From NCBI RefSeq assembly GCF_024753565.1, contig NZ_JANTPT010000002.1:124001-188000 (forward strand): DNA of 64,000 nt. Reading direction: 5' to 3'. Made by a program: the position numbers and the translations under genes. The notes below the pieces were generated by a model. The model did no database searches, had not been told where the DNA came from, and saw nothing but the letters and a program-made list of their open reading frames with translations. Source of the stretch: Mechercharimyces sp. CAU 1602 (GTDB lineage Bacteria > Bacillota > Bacilli > Thermoactinomycetales > JANTPT01). Shown piece after piece: positions 8,181 to 16,427 of this stretch (positions are counted from its first letter, which is position 1; every line of letters begins with the position of its first letter).

Positions 8181-10019
8181 CTACTGTATACCCAATCGTT
8201 CAAATGCTTGCTTGTTCTGCACAATTGCGGGGTGATCCGGATGATATGAATGAGCAGCATCATTATGGAATTTGGCTTTTTTAAGATCTCCTAGACGTTC
8301 ATAACAGGCACACAATTGTAGATGTGGGTACCACGTCCATAAATCAACTTCCACGTTGGCATAACTATCTTCCGGTTGTGGAAGCTTAGTTACCATCTCA
8401 TACCAGAAGGCAGCTTCTGCATAGCGATTTTCCGCAAAGAAAAAGTGGGCGATCCGACTGCACGCCTCTCCTTGCGGGAGGTCGTATTCTAATGTTTTTA
8501 AAGCGTAGTATAAGGCTTGCTCCCGCTCATGCATCAAGTAATAACTTTCTGCCATCCGTAAACACGCATAGATCTGATTGGAACGATCTCCGTCCTTACA
8601 CTGCAAATATTGCTGATAAAAGCGGACAGCCTCTTCGTAACGCTCTTTATCTCTTAGCTCATTAGCATAAAAAAAGAGGTCGCGTGCTGACAGCGGGCTC
8701 CCATTTTCCATTTGTTTTTCAAAGATACGCAAGTTTCGATCCGTTCGCTGTTTCGCTTTTTTGTGCACAATGGCAATTTCACTATGGTACACATTACCTG
8801 CTACCAACAAGTTTTCATGTACCACACCTTCCCAATGAAATCCACATGAACGGCGCACCAAACGGTTACGTCTTAAAACTGTATTTACTTTGCCATGACT
8901 GTCAAAATACAGGTGATATGCCATGCTAACACTATCTACTGAGCGATCTAAACTGTTCTTCAAAGTGAGAAAGGTACTACGATCTTCCTCCCTTAACACA
9001 TCGTCAGCATCTAGCCATAAAATATATTCTTGGGTTGCATGACGAAAGGACTCATTTCTTGCTGCAGCAAAGTCATCAATCCACTTGAAATCTATGATTC
9101 GATCAGTAAACTGGCTAGCAATCTCTTTTGTTGCGTCAGTAGAGCCAGTATCAACGATGATGATTTCATCCACAATTCCTTCAACCGAACGAAGACAGCG
9201 CTCCAATACGCTCTCTTCATTTTTTACAATCATACAGAGACTAATCGTAATAGGCTCATTTCCCTCACCCTTCTTTTGCCTACTAGCACGCTTATAATCA
9301 ATAATTCCCTTCAAATCATGTATACGATGAATATGATACAGAGGAGCCCTTGTATCCACATAGAGGGAATAGCCTAATGTTTTTGCTTGTTGACTAAAGC
9401 CGAGATCCTCCCCTTGGGAAACATTCATTTCCGGAAAATGAACACCTTTTGCTAGAGCGGAATATGAAATCCAAATGCATCCCCCTACTCCATCTACTTG
9501 ATATATTCCTGGTTGTTGTAGTTGTGTTGTAAAATCAGCGGTAGCTGTCTCACGCCAAACTTGTGGCACGCGAGCAGCACCCACCTCCCATTCCACCCAA
9601 AAGAGAGGCGAGATGATTTCCTTCTTCGTCTCCAACAACAAGGAGATCGTCTGCGGATGCAAAATTAAATTGGGATTAACCAAGAGGACATAATCCACTT
9701 CTTGATCTCGAGCAATTTCTAACAGATCATTTTTCATTCTTGCCGCCTGTGCCATTTGTTCCTCTGTAGACAACTGTGTGCCGATCCAACGTGGATGTGC
9801 TAATGGGGATTGTGCCTGCACAATGCTAACTCGATCTGCCTTTTTCTTATAAAACTCCCACAGCAACTGACTCGCGTTACGATCACGGTTATTATCGTAA
9901 AATAGATAGCTAACTTCTACATTTGTTTCCTCTAATTCTAACAGTGAGAGCAAAAATTCTCGCAATACTTCTACATGCTGATCAATCGGACTTGCCACTA
10001 AGACATGCGGTACCGTCAT
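8181..10019 (-). CDS. Two-domain family 2 glycosyltransferase with TPR tail (copy B)
   Basis: A 612-residue protein in three parts. Residues 1-240 form a GT-A-like domain whose DxD position reads VNPNLIL. Residues about 250-430 form a canonical family 2 domain with LCMIVKNEE, IIIVDTGSTDAT, DFAAARN and LDADD (the metal-binding DxD). Residues about 440-610 carry TPR-like repeats. The C-terminal architecture recalls SunS-type glycosyltransferases. The ATG at 10019 has GGAGG at 7-nt spacing; the ORF's earlier ATG has none. Copy A lies 56 bp upstream and has the same architecture. Likely role: transfer of sugar to a protein or glycan; acceptor unknown. Confidence 0.8.
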   Translation of the reverse strand: MTVPHVLVASPIDQHVEVLREFLLSLLELEETNVEVSYLFYDNNRDRNASQLLWEFYKKKADRVSIVQAQSPLAHPRWIGTQLSTEEQMAQAARMKNDLLEIARDQEVDYVLLVNPNLILHPQTISLLLETKKEIISPLFWVEWEVGAARVPQVWRETATADFTTQLQQPGIYQVDGVGGCIWISYSALAKGVHFPEMNVSQGEDLGFSQQAKTLGYSLYVDTRAPLYHIHRIHDLKGIIDYKRASRQKKGEGNEPITISLCMIVKNEESVLERCLRSVEGIVDEIIIVDTGSTDATKEIASQFTDRIIDFKWIDDFAAARNESFRHATQEYILWLDADDVLREEDRSTFLTLKNSLDRSVDSVSMAYHLYFDSHGKVNTVLRRNRLVRRSCGFHWEGVVHENLLVAGNVYHSEIAIVHKKAKQRTDRNLRIFEKQMENGSPLSARDLFFYANELRDKERYEEAVRFYQQYLQCKDGDRSNQIYACLRMAESYYLMHEREQALYYALKTLEYDLPQGEACSRIAHFFFAENRYAEAAFWYEMVTKLPQPEDSYANVEVDLWTWYPHLQLCACYERLGDLKKAKFHNDAAHSYHPDHPAIVQNKQAFERLGIQ

Positions 10020-10075
10020 CTTCACGCCTCCATAACTTAGGGTCTCAACTTCTATATTATGATGGTGTTTCATAT

Positions 10076-11905
10076 TTATGATTGTGACAAGATAGCCAGT
10101 TTCGCCTCTACTGCCGCTTTGTTGCGCTGTAGCTGTGGATGATCGGGATAAATCTCGTCCACCCGTTTATAATGATGAAGGGCTTCACGCCATTTTTCAC
10201 AGCGCACATACTCATTTCCCAATTGGAGGTGCGGGTACCACGTCCATAAGCTTTCCTCTCTATTTGCGTACGGATTTGTAGGGATGGGAACTTGCGTCGC
10301 ACAGGTGAACCAAAAAATAGATTGTTCCTGTTCCCCCATCTCTCGTACTAGCTCCCCTATATAGCAACAGGCTTCCGCTCGGGGAACGTCATAGCGAAAG
10401 GTCATCACAACATAGTGAAGCGCTTGCTCCCACTCATGTAACTTCGCAAAACATTCCGCTACACGCAAGCAGGCAGCAATACTATCTTCTTCTGGACCTC
10501 TTGTATGTAAGTACGTCTGAAATGCTTCAATCGCTTCTTCATACTCGTGATGAGCTTGTAACTCGTTTCCAAAATAAAACCAATCCCGTTGTGGTAATTC
10601 TCCTTCTTCCTGAAGTTGCTTCCGATAAATCCTCAAATTACGTGTTCCTACTTCTTTTTCTTTCTGATGAACAACCATAATATCACTATGAATACAATGC
10701 CCCTTCACCCTCACATACTCATGAACACGTCCCTCCCAATAAAACCCCCGTTCACGACGAAGAAGACGGTTACGACGAACAACTGTCGTGGGTGTAGAAC
10801 GGTATAACATACTTACACTATCCGTCCTCCTGTCTAACGATTTCTTTAATTGCAGAAACTTATCCCTCTCTTCCTCTGGCAACACATCGTCGGCATCTAA
10901 CCATAAAATATACTCTTGTGTCGCTTGTTGAAAAGCAAAATTGCGAGCGGCAGCAAAATTATCTACCCAGTCAAATTGATAGAGACGATCCGTATAACGA
11001 GCAGCGATCTCCTGTGTCCGATCACACGAACCCGTATCAACAATGATCCATTCATCAGGAATTCCTTGCACAGATTGGAGACAGCGCTCTAATACGTCCT
11101 CCTCATCCCTTACAATCATACAGAGACTGATTGTTACGTTGCGCTTAAACCCTGGCGAGTGAGCCTTCTCCTTAAATGGCTTGATTCTTTCCAAATCATC
11201 TTGTACTTGCAGATGAAGCACTGGAGCGCGTGAATCCACTGCTATAGTTAGTCCTAGTCGCCGTGCATGCTGACACATAAGCGCATCTTCCCCTAGACCC
11301 CACGCCCCCTCGCTGTGAAAGAAAGAAAGCTGACTCCCCAATGCACGTGAGGAAAAAAGAAAACTTCCATTCACTACCTCCGCATCGTATACTCCCGGTT
11401 CCTGTAACTGTTTATCATATTGATGAAGTAATTGCTGGTTGCACAGCCACGCTTGTGCTAACGGCTGATTCTCCCCTTTCTGCCTCACCCAAAATAACGG
11501 TGACATAACATCGCGTTTCCCAGTTAAGAGAGTGGTGAGTAAATCAGCAGGAAGAACAAAGTGAGGAGCGGACAAAAACAAATAATCTGCCTGCTCATCT
11601 CGAACATACTGCATCACACGATCCTTAAGAAGGGCAACTCGTTTTTTTTCTCCTAAAGGAGTAATCTGTTTATGCACAGCCTGTGCCAATGGCAATTGAG
11701 TAGGTTGAATAATTTGTATATTTTCATGTTGATATGCGGTTCTATATAAAAGTCGTTGGGCTTCCCGCTCCACATTATCATCTATAAACAGATACTCTCT
11801 TTCTACATCCTCATCTATATCCAACTCAAATAATGATTGTAAAAACTCATGTAACACACCCGCTTCTTGTCGTATAAGCGATGCGAGTACTATTTTTAAC
11901 GCCAC
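10076..11905 (-). CDS. Two-domain family 2 glycosyltransferase with TPR tail (copy A)
   Basis: A 609-residue paralog of the gene just downstream, with the same order: N-terminal GT-A-like domain (DxD position reads LSAPHFVL), canonical GT2 domain with LCMIVRDEE, WIIVDTGSCDRT, DNFAAARN and LDADDVLPEE, then TPR repeats. The start is GTG at 11905 behind a purine-rich GAGGGGAGTGAGAAGG. It is first in a three-gene unit with copy B and a methyltransferase. A -10 TATAAT lies at 11939-11944, and palindromes further up may be operators for the adjacent TetR. Loss of DxD in the first domain of both copies implies that only the second domain is catalytic. Confidence 0.8.
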   Translation of the reverse strand: MALKIVLASLIRQEAGVLHEFLQSLFELDIDEDVEREYLFIDDNVEREAQRLLYRTAYQHENIQIIQPTQLPLAQAVHKQITPLGEKKRVALLKDRVMQYVRDEQADYLFLSAPHFVLPADLLTTLLTGKRDVMSPLFWVRQKGENQPLAQAWLCNQQLLHQYDKQLQEPGVYDAEVVNGSFLFSSRALGSQLSFFHSEGAWGLGEDALMCQHARRLGLTIAVDSRAPVLHLQVQDDLERIKPFKEKAHSPGFKRNVTISLCMIVRDEEDVLERCLQSVQGIPDEWIIVDTGSCDRTQEIAARYTDRLYQFDWVDNFAAARNFAFQQATQEYILWLDADDVLPEEERDKFLQLKKSLDRRTDSVSMLYRSTPTTVVRRNRLLRRERGFYWEGRVHEYVRVKGHCIHSDIMVVHQKEKEVGTRNLRIYRKQLQEEGELPQRDWFYFGNELQAHHEYEEAIEAFQTYLHTRGPEEDSIAACLRVAECFAKLHEWEQALHYVVMTFRYDVPRAEACCYIGELVREMGEQEQSIFWFTCATQVPIPTNPYANREESLWTWYPHLQLGNEYVRCEKWREALHHYKRVDEIYPDHPQLQRNKAAVEAKLAILSQS

Positions 11906-11938
11906 ACCTTCTCACTCCCCTCTCTCCTTCATTTCCCC

Positions 11939-11944
11939 ATTATA
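11939..11944 (-). promoter_or_regulatory. -10 element of the glycosyltransferase unit
   Basis: A perfect TATAAT on the minus strand, about 33 nt upstream of the GTG start. The -35 position (near TGTATA) is weak, which would suit a regulated promoter. Confidence 0.5.
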
Positions 11945-11960
11945 TGAAGCAAAAAAAAGA

Positions 11961-11985
11961 GTATACACCGGTGTTCTGATCAGAA
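11961..11985. promoter_or_regulatory. Cluster of abutting palindromes (possible TetR operators)
   Basis: Three perfect palindromes adjoin or overlap: GTATAC (11961-11966), ACACCGGTGT (11965-11974) and TTCTGATCAGAA (11974-11985). They sit at and upstream of the -35 position of the glycosyltransferase promoter, 60-90 nt downstream of the TetR gene. Operator function is an inference from symmetry and position. Confidence 0.4.
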
Positions 11986-12028
11986 AGAGAGTCCACTTTT
12001 GCATCTATCCAGCAACAGTGGACTCTCT
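11986..12028 (-). terminator. 12-bp inverted repeat after the tetR-family gene
   Basis: AGAGAGTCCACT and its exact complement are separated by a 19-nt loop, 19 nt past the TetR stop. No U-tract follows, so termination is uncertain; it could also bind a protein. Confidence 0.45.
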
Positions 12029-12047
12029 AACGAAACTCTTTCCTTCA

Positions 12048-12665
12048 TTAGCTTCTAACGGTTTCTCGCTCCACTAAACCATATAATACCCCGTCAATTA
12101 ACTGATCCATTGATTGTAAGAGTAACTCTTGTTCCATCCCTAATGTCCCCAACAATACACTGATATAGAGATTTTCTGCGATTTCTGGTTTCATTGTCCG
12201 CAACTCGCCCGTACGAATCCCTTCGTGAATCAAAGATCGTACTGGCTCCCACATCCCTTGATCATATTTATTTGTCACCCACTCCTCACGTTCCGGAAAC
12301 AACTTATGTAAGTCACGGGAAATGGTTTGGTGAAAATGTATCACATCTGGATGTTCGATCGCCATCAGACAAATTTCACGCAAATAGGCAGATAGCTTTT
12401 CAGGGATGGTAGCATTCATCTCTACAATCGGTTGTGAGCGTTCCTTCCACAAAGCGATTCGATACTCAATCAATTCTAAAAAAAGGTTTTGTTTGTTTTT
12501 GAAATAATAATATATAAGTCCACGACCCAACCCTGCTTCCTGTGCAATCTTGCCCATCTCTGCACCTGAATAGCCCCAATCACGGTATACACGCATGGCT
12601 GCATCCAATATCTGTGTTTTTCGATTGGTACGTATTTTGCTATTTTGCTCTGGTGATCGCGGCAT
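12048..12665 (-). CDS. TetR/AcrR-family transcriptional regulator
   Basis: A 205-residue regulator. The N-terminal HTH covers about residues 15-60, with ILDAAMRVYRDWGYSGAEM and KIAQEAGLGRGLIYYYFKNK, the classical TetR recognition helix. The rest is the variable ligand-binding domain. ATG at 12665 has GGAAGGAGGG at 9 nt; the longer frame would overlap yvoF and is rejected. It lies between yvoF and the glycosyltransferase unit, on the same strand. The palindromes at 11961-11985 are its most likely operator, but the ligand is unknown. Confidence 0.88.
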   Translation of the reverse strand: MPRSPEQNSKIRTNRKTQILDAAMRVYRDWGYSGAEMGKIAQEAGLGRGLIYYYFKNKQNLFLELIEYRIALWKERSQPIVEMNATIPEKLSAYLREICLMAIEHPDVIHFHQTISRDLHKLFPEREEWVTNKYDQGMWEPVRSLIHEGIRTGELRTMKPEIAENLYISVLLGTLGMEQELLLQSMDQLIDGVLYGLVERETVRS

Positions 12666-12735
12666 TCTTCTTTTCCCTCCTTCCATCATGTTTCTATTCT
12701 CATGATCGCGGACATCACAAAAGGAACACAAACTT

Positions 12736-13227
12736 TTATTTGTCCCGCGCTGTTCGAACCAGTCGAATCGGATTACCAGCGACAAAAGCATGTGCTGGCA
12801 CATCTTTATTTACAAGCGACCCCGCACCAATGATAGCATGGTCTCCTATGGTCACACCCGGCAAAATGGTTGAGTTTGCCCCTACCATCACATGATCACC
12901 AATAACAACATCCCCAATGCGATATTCATCAATGAGATATTCATGTGTCAAAATGGTCGTCTGAAAACCGATAATCGTATTTTTTCCGATGGTTATCCGC
13001 TCTGGATAGAGCACATCCATCATAACCATTAATGCGACCGCACTTTGATCACCCACTCTCATCCCTAACAACGTACGATAAAGGCTATTTTTTACACGCA
13101 GGGAAGGCGTAAAGCGGGCAATTAAATTGACGCAAACATTCCGAAATACTTTCCAGAATGGAACAAGGCGGTACATTTGCCACAGCGAGTTGCTATTCTT
13201 CACAGGGTACCGTTCCGTTCTCCTCAT
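12736..13227 (-). CDS. yvoF: Hexapeptide-repeat acyltransferase, YvoF-like
   Basis: A 163-residue protein whose second half is a left-handed beta-helix: repeated (I/V)GxxxxI steps such as ITIGKNTIIG, VVIGDHVMVGANSTI and TIGDHAIIGAGSLV, ending VAGNPIRLVR. This is the maltose/galactoside O-acetyltransferase-type fold, which transfers acetyl from acetyl-CoA. The first 60 residues are basic and hydrophobic. The start overlaps the ppaX stop by 4 bp (ATGA), so the two are translationally coupled, as in the B. subtilis hprK-lgt-ppaX-yvoF operon. The substrate is not known. Confidence 0.85.
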   Translation of the reverse strand: MRRTERYPVKNSNSLWQMYRLVPFWKVFRNVCVNLIARFTPSLRVKNSLYRTLLGMRVGDQSAVALMVMMDVLYPERITIGKNTIIGFQTTILTHEYLIDEYRIGDVVIGDHVMVGANSTILPGVTIGDHAIIGAGSLVNKDVPAHAFVAGNPIRLVRTARDK

Positions 13228-13871
13228 GAAAGTTTTACCCGGGGCTCATATTGTAAAATCGCATAAAGTTCACGCACATCCTTAATCACATAGTCTGGTG
13301 CAAAGGCATGTATATCATGCATACTCCACTCTACACCAACTGCTGTTACACCTGCTTGTTTCGCTGCCTCTATATCGGCAGCGCTATCCCCGACCATAAT
13401 CGCCTTATCCGGCGTTACATTCATCCTGTGAAGGGCTAGCTGCAATAAAGCAGGATCTGGCTTGGGCTCTGCATCTTCAACAAAAACAGCTGTTGTCAGG
13501 TATTGTTCCAATCGAAATAAGCGTAACCCTTTCTCAGCTGACTTACGATACTTATTTGTTACAACCGCCATCCTCATTCCTTGAGTCGCTAAATCCTCCA
13601 TCACTTCTTCCACATAAGGAAAAGCAGTCACCTCACGATCATGGTGATACAAATTATAGCGACGATACGTCTCCACCATTTTATTCGCCTGTGTGGAATC
13701 AAATTTCTCCATCTGTTTCCACAATGGCTCCCCTAAACGGGCAAGAATTTCTTCATCAGTAACGTGCTGTAGACCATGCACATCTAAAGCATGCCGAAAG
13801 GAAGAAAGAATCAGCTTGTTTGTGTTAATGAGTGTACCATCTAGATCAAATAAAATTGCTTCATAACGCAT
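13224..13871 (-). CDS. ppaX: Pyrophosphatase PpaX (HAD superfamily)
   Basis: A 215-residue HAD hydrolase with motif I FDLDGTL (residues 8-14; nucleophile Asp9), motif II VVTNK, Lys in the EDAEPKPDPALL region, and motif IV MVGDSAADIEAA. In B. subtilis PpaX hydrolyses the pyrophosphate released when HprK/P dephosphorylates HPr-Ser-P. Its place in the hprK-lgt-ppaX-yvoF operon supports this over other HAD phosphatases such as phosphoglycolate phosphatase. ATG at 13871; 24 bp follow lgt. Confidence 0.92.
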   Translation of the reverse strand: MRYEAILFDLDGTLINTNKLILSSFRHALDVHGLQHVTDEEILARLGEPLWKQMEKFDSTQANKMVETYRRYNLYHHDREVTAFPYVEEVMEDLATQGMRMAVVTNKYRKSAEKGLRLFRLEQYLTTAVFVEDAEPKPDPALLQLALHRMNVTPDKAIMVGDSAADIEAAKQAGVTAVGVEWSMHDIHAFAPDYVIKDVRELYAILQYEPRVKLS

Positions 13872-13895
13872 ATTCGGTCTCCTCTTTTCTAACTA

Positions 13896-14909
13896 TTAGC
13901 TGCTTTCCTTACCCTCTTCTGCGATCTCTTCTTTGCTGTTTTTATCGTCTTGCTCTTTATCACTAACTACTTCGGCCTTCTTCTGCGCATGGCTCTCTGT
14001 CACGGTTATGCCATGTGGTTCTACAGTGAGATAAGGGACATCGGCATACCCTTTTCCTCTGCGTACCGCCAATAATATGATACCCGCAAAAACTAAAATC
14101 AGGCTCATCAATTGTGCAATCCGCACGTTGCCATCCACCATCGCTCCTGGTTCAAAGATCGTCGCCATCGGCAACCAACATATCTCCATCACACTAACTA
14201 GCCAGTCTGGTCCTTGAAAAGCTAAACTATCCGTACGTAGCCCTTCGATATAGAAACGTCCGAGTGAATACCAAATCACATAGCTAATAAAAATCTCACC
14301 GCGACGCGGATTAAAGTGTCGTATCGCAAGTAAGAGTGCAAATCCTGCTATGTTCCACAATGATTCATATAAAAAGGTGGGGTGATAGTAACTTCCTTGA
14401 ATGTACATTTGCTCGATAATCCAGTCCGGTAAAAAAAGACCTTCTAAGAATGAGCGACTCACTTCTGAACCGTGAGCCTCTTGATTCATAAAGTTTCCCC
14501 ATCTTCCGATCGCTTGTCCCAAGATAATACTAGGAGCAACTATATCTGCAACCTGCATAAAAGGGACTCCTCGTTTCCGAACAAAAAAGTATCCCGCAAC
14601 TACTGCCCCAATCAAACCACCGTGAATAGCAAGACCGCCTTCCCAAACAGCAATCACTTTCCACGGCTCTTCAGCATACCATTGCCACTGAAAAAGAACA
14701 TAATATAGACGCGCGCCCACAATCGCCGCAGGCAAAACCCAGATCATCATATCTAGGAAAAGATCGCTATCAAATCCATGCTTTTTACCTTCCCGTGTCG
14801 CTAACCACAGCCCTACTAAAGCAGCTGTACCCAATATGATCCCATACCAGTGGATACTGATCGGTCCGAGCGAAAAAGCAACCGGATTAATTGTTTGTGA
14901 TAAATACAC
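13896..14909 (-). CDS. lgt: Prolipoprotein diacylglyceryl transferase
   Basis: A membrane enzyme that moves diacylglycerol from phosphatidylglycerol to the lipobox Cys of prolipoproteins; the window itself encodes lipoproteins (cccB product, amino-acid binding protein). It has about seven hydrophobic segments, the conserved HGGLIG (IHGGLIGA), [10 protein letters not shown] with GRWGNF before it, and the C-terminal [11 protein letters not shown] region. GTG at 14909 with GGGAGG at 8-nt spacing gives 337 residues beginning [16 protein letters not shown] charged tail of about 40 residues, rich in Lys, Glu and Asp, extends past the last membrane segment and is longer than usual. Confidence 0.95.
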   Translation of the reverse strand: MYLSQTINPVAFSLGPISIHWYGIILGTAALVGLWLATREGKKHGFDSDLFLDMMIWVLPAAIVGARLYYVLFQWQWYAEEPWKVIAVWEGGLAIHGGLIGAVVAGYFFVRKRGVPFMQVADIVAPSIILGQAIGRWGNFMNQEAHGSEVSRSFLEGLFLPDWIIEQMYIQGSYYHPTFLYESLWNIAGFALLLAIRHFNPRRGEIFISYVIWYSLGRFYIEGLRTDSLAFQGPDWLVSVMEICWLPMATIFEPGAMVDGNVRIAQLMSLILVFAGIILLAVRRGKGYADVPYLTVEPHGITVTESHAQKKAEVVSDKEQDDKNSKEEIAEEGKESS

Positions 14910-15000
14910 TCCACTCGCCTCCCTCATACTCTCTTTTAACTCCCATCTTACCATGATCTTTAAGAGAATAGAAATCAAACTACCCTCCTATCTCTCTCCC

Positions 15001-15936
15001 TTAATCCCAGTCTTCATGGTCATCCAATGCTTCCCCTAATTTAGAGGTGAAATCTTGTACCGCATCAAAGCCCATCCTTTTTAAACGAAAGTTCATCGCC
15101 GCTACTTCAATGATGACAGCTAAGTTACGTCCTGGTCGAACGGGGATGGTCAATTGTGGCAAGCTGGTATCAATAACAGGGATGCGCTCTTCATCTAACC
15201 CTAAACGATCGTAAGCGCGATTTTCTTCCCACGATTCTAATCGAATAGCAAGTGAGATTTTCTTATGATCGCGTACGGCTCCTGCCCCAAATAAAGTCAT
15301 CACATTTATAATGCCTACTCCGCGTATTTCTAACAGATGGCGAATCAACTCTGGGGCACTTCCAATCAGTGTTTCTTCCTCCGTTTGTCTCAATTCGACT
15401 GCATCGTCAGCAATCAGGCGGTGACCCCTCTTTACTAACTCCAATGCCGTTTCACTCTTTCCGATCCCGCTCGTTCCCGTAATCAATACCCCGACTCCAT
15501 ATATATCAACCAGCACCCCGTGCATGGTAGTGCGTGGTGCCAAACGCTTCTCTAAATAGTTGGTCACTTTACTACCAAATTTAGTCGATGCTAGGGAGGT
15601 GCGCAATATAGGAATACCCGCTCTATCTGCCGCCTTAAACAGTTCACTAGGCACTTTAAGACCGTGGGTGATACAAATACAAGGCGTACGCTCTTGACAC
15701 AGCTTCTCTAATCGCTCTTGTCTCACTTCTGGCTCAAGTTGGCTTGCATAAGTCGTCTCTGTCCGTCCTAACATCTGTAAACGCTCTGACGGGTAGTAAG
15801 TAAAGAAGCCAGACATTTCGATTGCGGGGCGATAGAGGTCACTAACAACCAATTCTCGTTCCAATCCCGTAAAACCACAAACAATTTCTAGATCAAACTG
15901 TTGTACCAACTCTTTAACCGTCACTTTTGTCGTCAT
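15001..15936 (-). CDS. hprK: HPr kinase/phosphorylase
   Basis: Bifunctional enzyme that phosphorylates HPr (and Crh) at Ser46 or removes the phosphate, setting CcpA-dependent catabolite control. The 311-residue product has the Walker A GTSGIGKS (154-161) and the family signature [10 protein letters not shown], with a C-terminal [11 protein letters not shown] helix. ATG at 15936. It leads the hprK-lgt-ppaX-yvoF run. PpaX, two genes on, removes the pyrophosphate the phosphorylase makes. A terminator separates it from yvlD upstream. Confidence 0.97.
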   Translation of the reverse strand: MTTKVTVKELVQQFDLEIVCGFTGLERELVVSDLYRPAIEMSGFFTYYPSERLQMLGRTETTYASQLEPEVRQERLEKLCQERTPCICITHGLKVPSELFKAADRAGIPILRTSLASTKFGSKVTNYLEKRLAPRTTMHGVLVDIYGVGVLITGTSGIGKSETALELVKRGHRLIADDAVELRQTEEETLIGSAPELIRHLLEIRGVGIINVMTLFGAGAVRDHKKISLAIRLESWEENRAYDRLGLDEERIPVIDTSLPQLTIPVRPGRNLAVIIEVAAMNFRLKRMGFDAVQDFTSKLGEALDDHEDWD

Positions 15937-15972
15937 TCGCTCATAACCCCTTTATCCCTTACCTGCAGAAAA

Positions 15973-15993
15973 AAGGCGACATAAAGTCGCCTT
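15973..15993 (-). terminator. Rho-independent terminator after yvlD
   Basis: On the minus strand AAGGCGAC-TTTAT-GTCGCCTT runs into TTTT. It lies 20 nt after the yvlD stop and before hprK. Confidence 0.8.
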
Positions 15994-16013
15994 CTTCATT
16001 CTTTATGCATCGT

Positions 16014-16364
16014 TTAATCGGCAATTCGTCCCCAGATCCCTTCTAATATCCAGGCAATTACACTAACTACGATGGAACCTAACAATGCCGCCACAAAGCC
16101 GTCTACTTCAAAACCGCTCACTAATGCTCCCGTTAACCAGAATAAGAGTGCATTAATCACGAAAGTAAACAAACCAAGCGTCAAAATTGTAATCGGGAGA
16201 GCGAACAACTTTAAGATCGGACGAATAAAGGTGTTGATTAATCCTAGTACAATTGCAACCAAAATTGCCGTTCCATATCCCGTGATTGAAATGGACGAGA
16301 TCAATTGTGCCGCTAAAAATACAGCTAGTCCATTCAGCAATAATCTTCCGATCCAACCGATCAT
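16014..16364 (-). CDS. yvlD: YvlD-type small membrane protein (phage holin family 4 / DUF360)
   Basis: A 116-residue hydrophobic protein with about four membrane segments: LLLNGLAVFLAAQLI, AILVAIVLGLINTF, ITILTLGLFTFVINALLFWL and a C-terminal AALLGSIVVSVIAWIL. The RPILKLFALPITILTLGLF core matches B. subtilis YvlD, which lies near uvrA/hprK. ATG at 16364 has GAGGAGGAG at 6 nt; the earlier ATG at 16406 lacks a site. YvlD has been associated with the envelope-stress regulon in Bacillus, but its biochemical role is unknown. Confidence 0.85.
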   Translation of the reverse strand: MIGWIGRLLLNGLAVFLAAQLISSISITGYGTAILVAIVLGLINTFIRPILKLFALPITILTLGLFTFVINALLFWLTGALVSGFEVDGFVAALLGSIVVSVIAWILEGIWGRIAD

Positions 16365-16427
16365 CTCTTTCTCCTCCTCATAAGTACCTGCACGATCCTC
16401 ATTCAAAAATCGTACCTTTCTCTATCT

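Noticed and set aside
12736-12803. N-terminal extension of the TetR ORF overlapping yvoF
   Set aside because: The ATG at 12665 has an excellent Shine-Dalgarno and starts the normal TetR N-terminus; the extension is the antisense-free overlap of the previous gene.
16072-16383. 103-codon plus-strand ORF antisense to yvlD
   Set aside because: Entirely antisense to a well supported membrane protein gene, with no ribosome site.
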